From an uncultured Eubacteriales bacterium (lineage in GTDB: Bacteria; Bacillota; Clostridia; Peptostreptococcales; Anaerovoracaceae), in contig CASDYG010000001.1 of NCBI GenBank assembly GCA_949285555.1, positions 155,261 to 219,260 on the forward strand: a stretch of 64,000 nucleotides of DNA. Reading direction: 5' to 3'. A program made the position numbers and the translations under genes. This document shows positions 52,577 through 62,785 of this stretch, in pieces (position 1 is the first letter of the stretch; each line of letters begins with the position of its first letter). Under the pieces are notes generated by a model that made no database searches, was not told where the DNA came from, and worked only from the letters and a program-made list of their open reading frames with translations.

Positions 52577-54900
52577 TATTTTACAAATGCCTCATTAAAT
52601 GCCTGTGCAGCATCTTCCATGAAAACAAACTCCATATTTTTCTTCACATTTTCTGGAATTTCATCCATATCTCTTTCATTTTCCATTGGAAGCAGCACCT
52701 TTTTTATACCTGCCCTATTAGCAGCCAGAACCTTTTCCTTTATTCCTCCCACAGGAAGTATTTTGCCTCTAAGTGTTATTTCCCCCGTCATGGATACATC
52801 CTTTCTGACAGGTATATCGGTTAGAGCAGATGCCATAGCTGTAGCAATAGTTACTCCCGCAGATGGTCCATCCTTTGGTACTGCACCTTCAGGAACATGC
52901 AAATGTATATCCTTATTCTTATAAAAATCTTCATCTATTTTTAATTTTTTACTATTGGCTCTGATATAACTTAATGCTGCCTTTGCGCTTTCCTGCATTA
53001 CATCTCCAAGATTTCCCGTAAGCGATAGTTTACCACTACCTGGCACTACTGCAATTTCTACAGATAGCGTATCTCCACCTACAGCAGTCCACGCCATACC
53101 AGTAGCAGTGCCTACTTGATTTTTATTGCTAATCTTATCAAACAGGAATTTTCGCTTTCCTAATATTTCACCTATAAGCTGAGGCGTAATAATCCATTCT
53201 TCCTTCTTGTTTATCACCACTTCCTTGGCAATGTATCTGCAAATTGATGCTATATTCCTTTCTAGACCTCTGACACCTGATTCCCTCGTATAATATGATA
53301 TTATTTCTCTTATAGCCGCTACTCTAAATTTTATCTTCTTTGGATCAAGTCCATGTGACTTAATCTGTTTTGGCACTATATAGGTTTGAGCTATCTTTAT
53401 TTTTTCTTCATCAGTATAGCCTGAAAGTTCAATTACTTCCATTCTGTCTAAAAGAGGTCTTGGAATAGTATCAGTTGAATTTGCAGTAGTAATAAATAAA
53501 ACCTTTGACAGATCAAATGGGACCTCAAGATACCTGTCTGTAAACGTCTTATTCTGCTCTGGATCAAGTGCTTCTAAAAGTGCAGAGGCAGGATCTCCTT
53601 TGAAGTCAGATCCCAGCTTATCAATTTCATCAAGCAAAAATACAGGATTGTTGGTTTTTGCCTCATCCTTTAATGCATTTATTATTCTTCCTGGAATAGC
53701 ACCGATATAGGTTCTTCTATGACCTCTAATCTCCGATTCATCTGTTACGCCACCAAGGGCCATTCTTACAAACTCCCTGCCTGTAGCTGTGGCGATAGAC
53801 TTTGCCACAGATGTCTTTCCTACACCCGGAGGGCCTACAAGGCAAAGTATTGGACCTTTGATTTCATTGACCAAATACGTAACAGCTAAATACTCTACTA
53901 TTCGCTTCTTAACCTTTTCCATTCCATAATGGTCCTTATCCAATATGGAGGAGGCCTTTTTCAAATCTTGATTTAGCTTGCTTGAGTTGTTCCAAGGAAG
54001 CTCCAAAATTGTTTCCACGTAGCTTCTGGCTACCTGGGCATCAGCAGAATGTACTCCACCCTTTTGAATTCGATTTATTTCCTTTGATATTTTCTCCTTG
54101 ATTGATTCTGATATATCAAGAGCCTCTAGTTTCTTACGGTATTCCTCTATCTCCCCTTCAATATCCTCATCATAGCCCAGTTCACTATTTATAGTCTTAA
54201 TTTTTTCACGAAGATAATATTCCCTTTGGCTCTCATCAATATTTTTTTTCAGTTTTGCATCAATTTCTCTTTCAAGCCTAATAACTTGAATTTCATTATT
54301 TATAAAGCTAAATAGTTCCTTTTGTACATCTATTAAAAAGTCGTTTTCCAGAATTTGCTGCTGCTTTTCGTATGGAATTGGTATGTAGGTTGTCACATAC
54401 CCTATCATCTGTAACGGCTTGTTAATGCAATCTTTAAGTGCTGCTAAAAGCTCCTGATTCGTATTTCCACTACTTTGGAAATATTGTTTTACGCTTTCTG
54501 CCAAAAGCTTTGTAATGGCATTGTGAGTCAGATCCTCTTCATCTATCAGCCAAGGTCTTTCAATAACATCAGCCAAAAGATATTCATCATTTTCTAAATA
54601 TTCGTCTATACTGGCTCTAGCCATTCCTTTTAACACTACCCGATATGTGTCAGGAGTGATTTTCATCATAGTTTCGATTCTGCATATACAGCCTATATCA
54701 TACATGCTGTTAAATGAAACTTCATCTTCATTTATATCACTTTGTGCGGCTGCATATACTAATTTATCTCCATCTATAGCTGCTTTCATGGCCGCTACAG
54801 ACTTTTCTCTTCCAACATTTATACTGATAATTCCTTCAGGAATAGGCACTTCACCCTTTAGGGCAATGCACGGTATATTTTGATGTATCTTATATCCCAT
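52576..54900 (-). CDS. lon: ATP-dependent protease La (LonA)
   Basis: Cytoplasmic AAA+ serine protease for misfolded and regulatory proteins. N-terminal substrate domain about 1-190, coiled coil 190-250. Walker [10 protein letters not shown] near 355, Walker [12 protein letters not shown] near 420. The protease domain has catalytic Ser in [14 protein letters not shown] near 680 and Lys in [15 protein letters not shown] near 722. 774 aa is standard. It follows clpX by 39 nt, and no separate promoter was seen. Confidence 0.97.
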   Translation of the reverse strand: MGYKIHQNIPCIALKGEVPIPEGIISINVGREKSVAAMKAAIDGDKLVYAAAQSDINEDEVSFNSMYDIGCICRIETMMKITPDTYRVVLKGMARASIDEYLENDEYLLADVIERPWLIDEEDLTHNAITKLLAESVKQYFQSSGNTNQELLAALKDCINKPLQMIGYVTTYIPIPYEKQQQILENDFLIDVQKELFSFINNEIQVIRLEREIDAKLKKNIDESQREYYLREKIKTINSELGYDEDIEGEIEEYRKKLEALDISESIKEKISKEINRIQKGGVHSADAQVARSYVETILELPWNNSSKLNQDLKKASSILDKDHYGMEKVKKRIVEYLAVTYLVNEIKGPILCLVGPPGVGKTSVAKSIATATGREFVRMALGGVTDESEIRGHRRTYIGAIPGRIINALKDEAKTNNPVFLLDEIDKLGSDFKGDPASALLEALDPEQNKTFTDRYLEVPFDLSKVLFITTANSTDTIPRPLLDRMEVIELSGYTDEEKIKIAQTYIVPKQIKSHGLDPKKIKFRVAAIREIISYYTRESGVRGLERNIASICRYIAKEVVINKKEEWIITPQLIGEILGKRKFLFDKISNKNQVGTATGMAWTAVGGDTLSVEIAVVPGSGKLSLTGNLGDVMQESAKAALSYIRANSKKLKIDEDFYKNKDIHLHVPEGAVPKDGPSAGVTIATAMASALTDIPVRKDVSMTGEITLRGKILPVGGIKEKVLAANRAGIKKVLLPMENERDMDEIPENVKKNMEFVFMEDAAQAFNEAFVK

Positions 54901-54939
54901 ATATAATCCTTTCCTGAATATCCAAGCTAAGCCCGAGCT

Positions 54940-56163
54940 TTACGTCAGCTTAGGATCTTCATTCTTTAACACTGTATTTTCCGTAATTTTACATGTACTG
55001 ATGCCATCCTGAGATGGAATATCAAACATGACATTTTTCATAATATTCTCAAATATACTTCTAAGACCTCTGGCACCTGTTTTTCTTTCCAGAGCTTTTC
55101 TTGCAATGGCTTTAATAGCTTTCTTATCAATATCAAGCTTAACATCATCCATTTTAAGAAGTAGTTCGTATTGTCTGACCAAAGAATTCTTTGGTTCGGT
55201 AATAATATGAACTAGGTCATCCTCCGTAAGCTCATTTAGCGATACAATTACAGGAAGTCTTCCGATAAATTCAGGTATTAGTCCATATTTCAGCAGATCT
55301 TCAGGCTCTATTGCATTACTAACTGCTTCTTTTTTTTCTTCATTTTTAGCAAAGCCAATTACTTTCTTCTCTAAACGTCTCTTTATTATTTTATCCATTC
55401 CGTCAAAGGCTCCACCACAAATAAAGAGGACATTACTTGTATCAAAAGGTATATACTCCTGCTGTGGATGCTTTCTGCCACCCTGAGGTGGTACATTAGC
55501 AACAGTTCCTTCCAAAATTTTTAGCAGAGCCTGCTGCACCCCTTCTCCACTGACATCTCTCGTAATGGATGTGTTTTCACCTTTTCGTGTAATCTTATCA
55601 ATTTCATCTACATATACTATACCCTTTTGAGCACGCTCAATATCCCAGTCTGCTGCCTGAAGGAGTCTGAGAAGTATATTTTCTACATCTTCTCCTACGT
55701 AACCAGCCTCTGTAAGTGCTGTTGCATCAGCAATTGCAAATGGAATATTTAAGAATTCTGCCAATGTCTGCGCCAATAGAGTCTTTCCTGAACCTGTTGG
55801 TCCTATCAAAATCATATTACTTTTTTGTAGCTTAACAGGCTCCTCACTCATAGCCTTCGCTTCTTGATAGAGGATGCGTTTATAGTGATTGTACACTGCG
55901 ACAGCCATTGATTTTTTAGCTTCTTCTTGACCTATCACATAATCATTTAGATAGTCATAGATTTCCTTTGGCTTTGAAAGAGTAGTGTCAAGCTTACAAA
56001 AGCTCTCTACATTTTCAAATTCCTTTGCAAGCATATTGTGTAATGTTGAAATGCAATTATTACAAATGGCAACATCATTATCTGCCACCACAATCATCTC
56101 CATTACATCATCACTTTTAGCTCCACAAAAGCTACATCTTTTACCAACCTTTTCTTTTTCCAT
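54940..56163 (-). CDS. clpX: ClpXP protease ATP-binding subunit ClpX
   Basis: AAA+ unfoldase that feeds ClpP. An N-terminal C4 zinc finger (RCSFCGAKS...ICNNCIS) is followed by Walker [11 protein letters not shown] near 117, Walker [12 protein letters not shown] near 180, the GGAFDG pore region, and a C-terminal AAA small domain ending [12 protein letters not shown]. The ClpP-contacting loop shows as VIGFAKNEE. 407 aa. It is 3 nt after clpP. Confidence 0.97.
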   Translation of the reverse strand: MEKEKVGKRCSFCGAKSDDVMEMIVVADNDVAICNNCISTLHNMLAKEFENVESFCKLDTTLSKPKEIYDYLNDYVIGQEEAKKSMAVAVYNHYKRILYQEAKAMSEEPVKLQKSNMILIGPTGSGKTLLAQTLAEFLNIPFAIADATALTEAGYVGEDVENILLRLLQAADWDIERAQKGIVYVDEIDKITRKGENTSITRDVSGEGVQQALLKILEGTVANVPPQGGRKHPQQEYIPFDTSNVLFICGGAFDGMDKIIKRRLEKKVIGFAKNEEKKEAVSNAIEPEDLLKYGLIPEFIGRLPVIVSLNELTEDDLVHIITEPKNSLVRQYELLLKMDDVKLDIDKKAIKAIARKALERKTGARGLRSIFENIMKNVMFDIPSQDGISTCKITENTVLKNEDPKLT

Positions 56164-56166
56164 ATA

Positions 56167-56739
56167 TTATAAAACCTTATCTACTATTCCATATTCAACC
56201 GCCTCTTGAGCAGTCATAAAGTTGTCGCGATCCGTATCCTTTGCAATGGTACTAATCTTCTTACCTGTATGCTTTGCAAGAATACGATTAAGCTTATCCC
56301 TGGTCTTTAATATCCAGTCCGCATGAATCTTTATATCCTGTGCCTGTCCCCTTGCACCACCCAAAGGCTGATGTATCATCACTTCAGCATTTGGCAGTGC
56401 CATTCTCTTGCCTTTTGTACCTGCCGCCAATAGTACAGCTCCCATGGAAGCAGCCATACCAACGCAGATAGTATGTACATCTGGCTTTATATGCTGAATG
56501 GTATCATAAATGGCCAGACCAGCTGTGACAGAGCCTCCTGGACTATTTATATACAGGTATATATCCTTTTCCTTATCTTCTGCCTCCAGGTGCAGCAGCT
56601 GCATAACTATGGAATTTGCAATATGATCATCTATTGTATCTCCCAAAAAGATAATACGGTCCTTTAAAAGTCTGGAATAAATATCATATGACCTCTCACC
56701 CTGTGAGGTCTGTTCAATTACATATGGTATAAGTGGCAT
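56167..56739 (-). CDS. clpP: ATP-dependent Clp protease proteolytic subunit
   Basis: Self-compartmentalised serine protease. N-terminus [21 protein letters not shown], catalytic Ser in [11 protein letters not shown] near 98, His in MIHQPLGG near 123 and Asp in DTDRDNF near 172: a complete triad. 190 aa. It is preceded by a strong hairpin at 56757-56780 after tig. Confidence 0.97.
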   Translation of the reverse strand: MPLIPYVIEQTSQGERSYDIYSRLLKDRIIFLGDTIDDHIANSIVMQLLHLEAEDKEKDIYLYINSPGGSVTAGLAIYDTIQHIKPDVHTICVGMAASMGAVLLAAGTKGKRMALPNAEVMIHQPLGGARGQAQDIKIHADWILKTRDKLNRILAKHTGKKISTIAKDTDRDNFMTAQEAVEYGIVDKVL

Positions 56740-56756
56740 ATTCCCCTCTAAACTAA

Positions 56757-56780
56757 GGGTGAACTATCACTAGTTCACCC
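56757..56780 (-). promoter_or_regulatory. Perfect hairpin between tig and clpP
   Basis: 10-bp perfect stem GGGTGAACTA-4 nt-TAGTTCACCC with only a weak T-rich tail (TTAGTTT) on the minus strand. It may be a partial terminator or RNA processing site separating tig from clpP levels. No separate clpP promoter is evident. Confidence 0.6.
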
Positions 56781-56791
56781 AAGATTATATT

Positions 56792-58186
56792 TTACTTTTC
56801 TTCCTTTTCGTCTTCTGCTTTATTTTCTTGAGCCTTTTCAGATGCTGCGGCCTTTGCCTTTTCCATCTCTTCTCTCATTTCCTTTTCTTCCTGGGTCTCT
56901 TCAACCATGGATACCTTCGCATTATCATACAGGAAGTCGATAGCTTTCTTCATTGCCAAATCCTTCTTGAAATATGGCAGATTTTCCTCTCCGAGCATAT
57001 CAAGTACTTCCTCTGGTTTCTTCCTGTATACCTCTGCAAGCTTAGCCAGCTCTGCATCTATATCATCTTGGGATACAGTAATTCCTTCCTTTTCTATGAT
57101 TGAGCCCAGCACTATCCTGCTCTTAACCTGAGCTTCAGCCTGCTGTCTAAGCTCATCTCTCATATCCTGCATGGTCTTGCCCATAAACTGTAAATATTGC
57201 TCTACACCTAGTCCCTGGTATGCAAGCTGCTGATTTATTTCCATAATTGATCTATCAATATCATCTTCTACCATTGAATCAGGAGCATCCACCTCATTAG
57301 CTTCTGTAACCTTCTTGATTACTGAGGCCTTTGCCATTTCTCTAGCCTGCTCTTCCATTTGCTTTAGTAAGGTAGCCTCTGTATCTTTTCTCAGTTCATC
57401 AAGAGTGTCAAACTCGCTCACTTCCATAGCAAAATCATCATCTAGCTCAGGAAGCTGCTCTTCCTTTACTTCATGTACCAAGCAATGGAATACTGCATCC
57501 TTTCCTGCAAGAGGTGGATGATAGTTTTCAGGAAAAGTCACATTTACATCCTTCTTTTCTCCAGCCTTCACGCCAACTAGTTGCTCTTCGAATCCTGGAA
57601 TAAAGGTTCCACTTCCAAGCTTTAGCTCCTGGCTTTCGGCAGTACCACCTTCAAACTGTTCATCACCAACAAATCCGCTATAGTCTAATATAACTGTGTC
57701 ACCATTTTGTGCGGCTCTGTCAACGGATACAATACGAGCGTTTCTCTTTCTCATACCTTCCAGCTGACTATCCACTGTTTCCTTATCAACCTTTGAAATT
57801 TTCTCCTCTACCTCTACACCCTTGTAGTCCTTAGGCTCGATAGTTGGGACTAGATCAACATTAGCTGTGATTTTTAAATCCTTTCCCTTTCCCATAGGAG
57901 AAAACTCTAGAGCAGGTCTTGCAATAACATCTAATTCCAACTCTCTAAGGGCAGCTGGATATGCAGCCTCTAGCAGATTATTGATAGCATCTTCATAAAA
58001 AATTCCTTCGCCATAATGCTTTTCAATAATACTCCTAGGTGCCTTTCCCTTCCTGAAGCCGTCGATAGTGAATTTATCCTTGTTTTGCTTATATACATCT
58101 ATAACAGCCTGTTCAAATTCATCGGCTGTGAATTCCATTGTAAAAATTGCCTTATTATTTTCCTTTGAAACGATTGTATTTTTCAT
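56792..58186 (-). CDS. tig: Trigger factor
   Basis: Ribosome-associated chaperone and prolyl isomerase. N-terminal ribosome-binding segment FRKGKAPRSIIEKHYG near 45, FKBP-type PPIase domain about 150-240 (GDTVILDYSGFVGDEQFEGG, GSGTFIPGFEEQLVG), then the C-terminal substrate cradle (about 250-430). The tail is strongly charged Glu/Lys (QEEKEMREEMEKAKAAA), 30 or so residues longer than in most. The ATG at 58186 has AGGAGG 6-7 nt upstream. First gene of the run. Confidence 0.96.
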   Translation of the reverse strand: MKNTIVSKENNKAIFTMEFTADEFEQAVIDVYKQNKDKFTIDGFRKGKAPRSIIEKHYGEGIFYEDAINNLLEAAYPAALRELELDVIARPALEFSPMGKGKDLKITANVDLVPTIEPKDYKGVEVEEKISKVDKETVDSQLEGMRKRNARIVSVDRAAQNGDTVILDYSGFVGDEQFEGGTAESQELKLGSGTFIPGFEEQLVGVKAGEKKDVNVTFPENYHPPLAGKDAVFHCLVHEVKEEQLPELDDDFAMEVSEFDTLDELRKDTEATLLKQMEEQAREMAKASVIKKVTEANEVDAPDSMVEDDIDRSIMEINQQLAYQGLGVEQYLQFMGKTMQDMRDELRQQAEAQVKSRIVLGSIIEKEGITVSQDDIDAELAKLAEVYRKKPEEVLDMLGEENLPYFKKDLAMKKAIDFLYDNAKVSMVEETQEEKEMREEMEKAKAAASEKAQENKAEDEKEEK

Positions 58187-58223
58187 CATTTCCCTCCTAA
58201 ACTCAATACATAGAATGACAAAT

Positions 58224-58252
58224 ATTATACTATATTTCCTTAAAAAAGTAAA
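58224..58252 (-). promoter_or_regulatory. Promoter of the tig operon
   Basis: On the minus strand TTTACT (58247-58252), 17 nt, TATAAT (58224-58229). The -35 box lies inside the last codons of the CYTH gene. Confidence 0.8.
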
Positions 58253-58995
58253 TGTTGCCCAAGACCTCTTGCAAGCTTACTGCTATGCTCTGGTTCAAGC
58301 TGCAAACACTGCATTAATTGATCTACAAGCTCGTCCATTACATTTTCATTACCCAGCTTATATTCTATCTCCATTTCATAAATAGGCACATAATCTTGAT
58401 AACAGTTTACAGACTGACCAATATCAAGAGCAATCTCAACAACTACTCGTTTATTTGTTGCTTCATTCCAAACATCCAGTAGCCATATATGTCTTTTAAA
58501 CTCCATTTTCACAACACAGCCCAGACTTAAATTTGAGCATGCTCTAAATGCTTCATCTATTTTCTCAAATCCCTGCCCCGTAAGCTCTTGTGTTTTTTCA
58601 GCTCTTTCATGTAAAAAACAAACAAACTCATCTTTATTGAGTTTAAAATCACCTACTTCATTTGTCAGGAGAAAAAAATCTTTTAGCCTTGAATCTTTTG
58701 AATTGCTGGTTTTTACAAAGTCTACTTCATGTCGCTTAAAAAGACCATTTTCTTCACTTCCGCCAAACTTACCTGTAAGAACCAGTTCATTTCCTTCCTG
58801 TCTAATTCTAAAAACGTTTTTTTCCTTAATTAAATTAAGCTGCTTATCATCTAAATACGAGGATTTCATAGTCAAATCCTTCTCTTCCAGCAGCTTATAC
58901 TTTAGCTTCTTTAGACCTTTGGCAAGAGCATCATCTACCCTTTTTTTCGATAGTTCATAAATACCTTTTGGCCTAAGCTTATATTCAATCTCCAT
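58240..58995 (-). CDS. CYTH-domain protein (triphosphate tunnel metalloenzyme)
   Basis: 251 aa. The CYTH start motif ExExK is seen as MEIEYKLRP at the N-terminus, RIRQEGNELVLTGKFGG near 83, a strand VVVEIALDIGQS near 188 and the second half of the tunnel YEMEIEYKLGNEN near 215. Family members hydrolyse inorganic triphosphate or nucleoside triphosphates; adenylate cyclase is possible but rarer. The start ATG (58995) is chosen because AAAGGTG lies upstream. It overlaps nothing and follows the membrane protein by 8 nt, so the two are probably a pair. Confidence 0.85.
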   Translation of the reverse strand: MEIEYKLRPKGIYELSKKRVDDALAKGLKKLKYKLLEEKDLTMKSSYLDDKQLNLIKEKNVFRIRQEGNELVLTGKFGGSEENGLFKRHEVDFVKTSNSKDSRLKDFFLLTNEVGDFKLNKDEFVCFLHERAEKTQELTGQGFEKIDEAFRACSNLSLGCVVKMEFKRHIWLLDVWNEATNKRVVVEIALDIGQSVNCYQDYVPIYEMEIEYKLGNENVMDELVDQLMQCLQLEPEHSSKLARGLGQHLLF

Positions 58996-59003
58996 AATCA
59001 CCT

Positions 59004-59492
59004 TTAAATACTTATACCGAATTTTTTCCTGGCCTTATTTATGTCTGTAACATTCACAATAATACTTCCCGAGAATTCAGAGCTTTCAAACGCATCATGC
59101 TGCCTCATTCTGTTCACCAATGCCCTGCATTCCTGTTTAAAAGCATCCTTTGCCCTTTGAATGCTACCCTGATCTTGCGTAGCGTAACCGAAGCTTTTTA
59201 AAATATCATCCTCATCTCTTACAAGTAAATGAATATTTATATTTTTAGGACCAGCCAAAATCAAACAGCTACATCTAAGTCCCTCTGCCCATCTGAGAAT
59301 TTCGGGCCTAATGGCATCCACCAGACCTTCCATATATCCCATCTGCAATATACTACTTAGTCTATATGCTGCTATCACTGCTAAAAAAGCGGCTATTGTA
59401 GGTCCAAATCCTCTGAAAGTAAGCATATATAAGATGACTCCAATGACTGGAGAAATCCACTTAATTTTCTTCAGTAAAACGAAGCTTTTCAT
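59004..59492 (-). CDS. Membrane protein of unknown function
   Basis: 162 aa; not recognised. An N-terminal basic stretch, two short hydrophobic helices (about 14-26 and 29-42, joined by FRGFGP), then a soluble alpha/beta domain with AEGLRCSCLILAGPKNINIHLLVRDEDD and SGSIIVNVTDINKARKKFG. The hairpin of two helices followed by a cytoplasmic domain suggests a small membrane-tethered sensor or adaptor. It is paired with the CYTH gene and divergent from deoC. Confidence 0.7.
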   Translation of the reverse strand: MKSFVLLKKIKWISPVIGVILYMLTFRGFGPTIAAFLAVIAAYRLSSILQMGYMEGLVDAIRPEILRWAEGLRCSCLILAGPKNINIHLLVRDEDDILKSFGYATQDQGSIQRAKDAFKQECRALVNRMRQHDAFESSEFSGSIIVNVTDINKARKKFGISI

Positions 59493-59596
59493 CTAATACC
59501 TCCTTTTACATAATACCACAAAAACACTTAATTTTACCATCTTCACATTACATTCAGGAGTTTTTATGATATAATTTATAAAAAACAGGAGGAAAT

Positions 59597-60259
59597 ATGG
59601 ATAGACCCCTTAATAAATATTTTGACCACACACTTCTAAAGCCAGAAGCTACCAAAGACCAGATACGGGCACTTTGTGAAGAAGCTAAGAAGTATGATTT
59701 CTACAGTGTATGTGTAAATGGCTGCTATGTTAGCTATGCAAAGGATTTGCTAAAAGACACCGATGTGAGGGTTGCAGCTGTAGTAGGCTTTCCGCTTGGA
59801 GCAATGAGCAGTGCTGCCAAGCAATTTGAAACAGAAGATGCTATAAAAAATGGCGCTTCGGAAATTGATATGGTAATAAATGTCGGTTTTCTTAAATCCG
59901 GTGACTATGATGCAGTTAGAGATGATATAAAAGGCTTGGCTGAGATTTGTCATAAAAACGGTGCCATTCTCAAGGTAATTATTGAGACTTGCCTGCTTAC
60001 TGACGAAGAAAAAATAAAGGTATGCCAGCTTTCTGCGCAGGCAGATGCCGACTTCGTAAAAACATCAACAGGCTTTAGTACCGGAGGTGCTACTTGTGAG
60101 GATGTAAAGCTTATGAAGGCAAATATTCCTGATACTATGGAGGTTAAGGCATCCGGAGGTATTAGAGACTACGATACAACCATATCCATGATAAAAGCAG
60201 GTGCAACCAGAATTGGTGCCAGCGCCGGTGCTACAATTATGGATAATATGGAAAAATAG
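59597..60259 (+). CDS. deoC: Deoxyribose-phosphate aldolase
   Basis: Cleaves 2-deoxyribose-5-phosphate to glyceraldehyde-3-phosphate and acetaldehyde. Motifs: [13 protein letters not shown] (about 8-20), [15 protein letters not shown] near 60, EIDMVINVG near 92, the Schiff-base Lys in [15 protein letters not shown] near 150, and [12 protein letters not shown] near 181. 220 aa. AGGAGG precedes the ATG. An extended -10 TGATATAAT lies at 59566-59574. It completes nucleoside catabolism with the phosphorylase at 6922, though unlinked. Confidence 0.96.
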   Translation: MDRPLNKYFDHTLLKPEATKDQIRALCEEAKKYDFYSVCVNGCYVSYAKDLLKDTDVRVAAVVGFPLGAMSSAAKQFETEDAIKNGASEIDMVINVGFLKSGDYDAVRDDIKGLAEICHKNGAILKVIIETCLLTDEEKIKVCQLSAQADADFVKTSTGFSTGGATCEDVKLMKANIPDTMEVKASGGIRDYDTTISMIKAGATRIGASAGATIMDNMEK

Positions 60260-60306
60260 TTTTTACAAGATTATAAATAGCATATAAAATTACATATGGA
60301 TATTTC

Positions 60307-60340
60307 AACGAGATGCCTAACATAGTGCATCTCGTTTTTT
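60307..60340 (+). terminator. deoC terminator
   Basis: AACGAGATGC/GCATCTCGTT perfect 10-bp stem, 10-nt loop, then TTTTTT; 48 nt past the stop. Confidence 0.92.
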
Positions 60341-60384
60341 ACTGCTTTTAATACAGTTACAGCATTATATAGCCATGTTTTTTA

Positions 60385-60409
60385 AAATAAAAACTCCCCT
60401 TAGGGAGCT
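60385..60409 (-). terminator. tRNA-Leu terminator
   Basis: On the minus strand CTCCC-TAAG-GGGAG is followed by TTTTTATTTT, 40 nt beyond the tRNA 3' end. Confidence 0.8.
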
Positions 60410-60447
60410 TTTATATAAGTAATGAATATTTTCTAAATAAAATATGA

Positions 60448-60532
60448 TGGTGCGGACAAAGGGATTCGAACCCCCACAAGTCTCCTTACACGGACCTGAA
60501 CCGTGCGCGTCTGCCAATTCCGCCATGTCCGC
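60448..60532 (-). tRNA. tRNA-Leu (anticodon CAG)
   Basis: 85-nt tRNA on the minus strand with encoded CCA. Acceptor GCGGACA pairs with TGTCCGC; D-arm ATTGGCAGACGC; anticodon stem CACGG/CCGTG with loop TTCAGGT, anticodon CAG; a long variable arm AAGGAGACTT, as expected for class II Leu; T-arm GTGGGGGTTCGAATCCC. Read codon CUG. Promoter at 60549-60577, terminator downstream. Confidence 0.95.
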
Positions 60533-60548
60533 TCGCTTATGCTTAACT

Positions 60549-60577
60549 ATTATAACACCTCTTTTGATTAACTTCAA
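60549..60577 (-). promoter_or_regulatory. tRNA-Leu promoter
   Basis: On the minus strand TTGAAG (60572-60577), 17 nt, TATAAT (60549-60554), ending 16 nt before the tRNA 5' end. Confidence 0.8.
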
Positions 60578-60684
60578 CTGTTATAGTATAGCATAAGTAA
60601 AATAACCGCTATGCAATATCAAAGTATTGGTGTTAATACTTAATTGAATATTCAGATTAAAATTGATAAATCAAAGTTAACATA

Positions 60685-60719
60685 CTATCAGCCGCAATTT
60701 TCTTAGTCACGGCTGATAG
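60685..60719. terminator. Stem-loop downstream of the CPBP protease gene
   Basis: CTATCAGCCG/CGGCTGATAG perfect 10-bp stem, 15-nt loop, about 60 nt after the minus-strand stop at 60780. There is no proper T-run on either side, so termination is uncertain. The rest of 60578-60779 shows nothing else. Confidence 0.45.
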
Positions 60720-60779
60720 CTATTATCTGGATTTAAACGTCAGCAATGTATAATTGCAATAAGTATATGATCTTATTTG

Positions 60780-61676
60780 CTACAGTCTGCTTATGGACTC
60801 CCATATTAACATTCCGATATCACAAATTGTAATAAGCCAAAGTATCGGTACAAATAGAAAAATCCTTGAGCTTGGCTGTTCCTCAGTTAGATAAACATTT
60901 CCTGCTTCATCAAATTTTGCATTTTCCGCCTTTTTAGCGATTGACTTCACGAATGCTACTATCACTAAAATTACACTTATAACACCACATACTGCTACGG
61001 CAACTCCCAATGCTTTACTTACTACGCCTGGTAATCCCTTGTATATAAGAAGAGTTACAAAGCAATTATTTATAACATGTAAAATAATAGAATAAATGAT
61101 TGAATGCTTATCTGCCACATAAGCCAATACTAGTCCCACACCAAAAACTCCTATGGACTGCATGAAATCATGATGCATTATTGAGAAAATAAATGCAGAT
61201 ACAAAAATTCTGCCCTTTATATTTGCCTTTCTCATTGCCCCCTGAAGTGCACCTCTATATACTAGTTCCTCAATGATTGGTCCTACAAGACATGAGTAAA
61301 CTAAAGCTATAATAGCAAAGCTTTCATCATCAGAAGAACTGGTCATGGCTGTAAAACCAATCGTAGTAAGTGCTTTATTTCCAGCAACTGATACCAGCTT
61401 AAACACAAATCCCATACCTATCATGGTAACGATATAGCCTATGAATTTTCCGATTCCCATAGGATGCTTAATACTGGTAGGATTTAATCTATCCTTAAAG
61501 AAAAAAACTATAGCTGGTATTGCAGAAATAACTGCAATGGCTAAAAGTCTGTAATCATCATATACAGCTGGTACAAATCTATTTGTTATTTTAAATGCAA
61601 CACTAAAAAATATAGAGTAAAATAAAACTGCAATTCCTACCATCAAAAGTTCTCTCCTGCTAATTATTTCTGTCAT
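60780..61676 (-). CDS. CPBP-family intramembrane glutamic/metallo protease
   Basis: 298-aa membrane protein, about eight hydrophobic segments. Active-site motif EELVYRGALQGAMRK near residue 137 (EExxxR) and SIMHHDFMQSIGVFGVGLVLAYV near 165 (FxxxH type) place it in the CPBP (CAAX/Abi) family. Substrates of such proteases vary; immunity to bacteriocins has been suggested for some. The ATG lies inside the 3' end of the 61660 gene (17-nt overlap), so the two are coupled. Confidence 0.88.
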   Translation of the reverse strand: MTEIISRRELLMVGIAVLFYSIFFSVAFKITNRFVPAVYDDYRLLAIAVISAIPAIVFFFKDRLNPTSIKHPMGIGKFIGYIVTMIGMGFVFKLVSVAGNKALTTIGFTAMTSSSDDESFAIIALVYSCLVGPIIEELVYRGALQGAMRKANIKGRIFVSAFIFSIMHHDFMQSIGVFGVGLVLAYVADKHSIIYSIILHVINNCFVTLLIYKGLPGVVSKALGVAVAVCGVISVILVIVAFVKSIAKKAENAKFDEAGNVYLTEEQPSSRIFLFVPILWLITICDIGMLIWESISRL

Positions 61677-62688
61677 TCTTTTCCTTATTCCTCTCTAAAA
61701 ATTTCACATACCCAATACTTTTGAAAATTCCACCTCTGGATTCTATCTCTTCTTTTATTTGAAGCATTTCATCCTTACTAAGTGCCCTTACAAGCATTTT
61801 TTTAACACCGGCATTAAACTGAGCATCTATGGAGTAATCCTCCAACACCTTTCTGCTTATGAAATATTCACTTTCAAATAGAACCTCACCTTTTCCCGCA
61901 TCATTTTCATATATCCATGCTAGTCTAAAGTCATCCATACTAGGATGATCCTGCCTGCTATCACTAATGGAAAATACGCTCATCACACCAGATATAATTT
62001 CACCATATACTGTCTGTGCTTCTTCCTTAGGATCAAGCTTTAGTATGACCTCATGAGCATCCTCCCAAGAATATTCGATGGATATTGCATTTATGCCAAG
62101 AGCTACGCACCATCCAAAATAACGCTCATAGTCCTTTTCATTACAAAGGAAAAGTAAGTATCTGCCATTTCCCAGGAATATGCCACCTAATATATGCTCT
62201 TTACCTATAGCTCTAAAATTACGATTGATGGCATCAATTTCCTTTTCAATATCCTTTACATTGTCGAAGAAAAATGGAGAATCATCCATTAAATCAAGAA
62301 CCACTTTTTTCCTTATAAAATTATTTTTTTTATTCTTAGGATTTCGATTTTGTTCCGCTAAAATTCCATAGCCAAATTTTTCAATGAGCTGAGCCCATAT
62401 TTTTAGAATATCCTCTTTGCTTGATTTACCGTCAAGAGGCGGAAGATATATTTGGCGCTGAAATTCATTGTAAAAGCTTTCCTCTTCTTCCATATATTTC
62501 TTCCATGCAAGGGAGAAATCCTTATCTCGGCTCGTGAGGTAATAGCCCAGGGTGTACAGTCCTTCCTTAAATGTAGGCATATTATCTATCATTTGACAGA
62601 TTTCCGGATTTTCCCCATATTCCACTGAGCACGCTACCTTATCTAGTCCTTTATTTTTCAGTAATTTGTTTCTGATTTTCCTCAGCAT
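61660..62688 (-). CDS. Uncharacterised cytoplasmic protein
   Basis: 342 aa; family not recognised. No signal peptide or membrane segment. The N-terminal third is basic and helical (LRKIRNKLLKNKGLD, then SRDKDFSLAWKKYMEEEESF). The middle has GGIFLGNGRYLLFLCNEKDYERYFGW, and the C-terminal part has RKVLEDYSIDAQFNAGVKKMLVRAL. It is translationally coupled to the CPBP protease gene downstream, so it may be its partner (inference). There is no sign of truncation. Confidence 0.75.
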   Translation of the reverse strand: MLRKIRNKLLKNKGLDKVACSVEYGENPEICQMIDNMPTFKEGLYTLGYYLTSRDKDFSLAWKKYMEEEESFYNEFQRQIYLPPLDGKSSKEDILKIWAQLIEKFGYGILAEQNRNPKNKKNNFIRKKVVLDLMDDSPFFFDNVKDIEKEIDAINRNFRAIGKEHILGGIFLGNGRYLLFLCNEKDYERYFGWCVALGINAISIEYSWEDAHEVILKLDPKEEAQTVYGEIISGVMSVFSISDSRQDHPSMDDFRLAWIYENDAGKGEVLFESEYFISRKVLEDYSIDAQFNAGVKKMLVRALSKDEMLQIKEEIESRGGIFKSIGYVKFLERNKEKNDRNN

Positions 62689-62785
62689 TTTACACCTACT
62701 TTCAAAAATGACTAAAAATACTTTGTTTTTGTATCTTATTTAGTATAAAATATATTTAGAAAAAAAGCAAAGGAGATTTAATCAT

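Noticed and set aside
60365-60577. 70-aa open frame over the tRNA
   Set aside because: It runs through the tRNA-Leu gene and its promoter; no coding signal.
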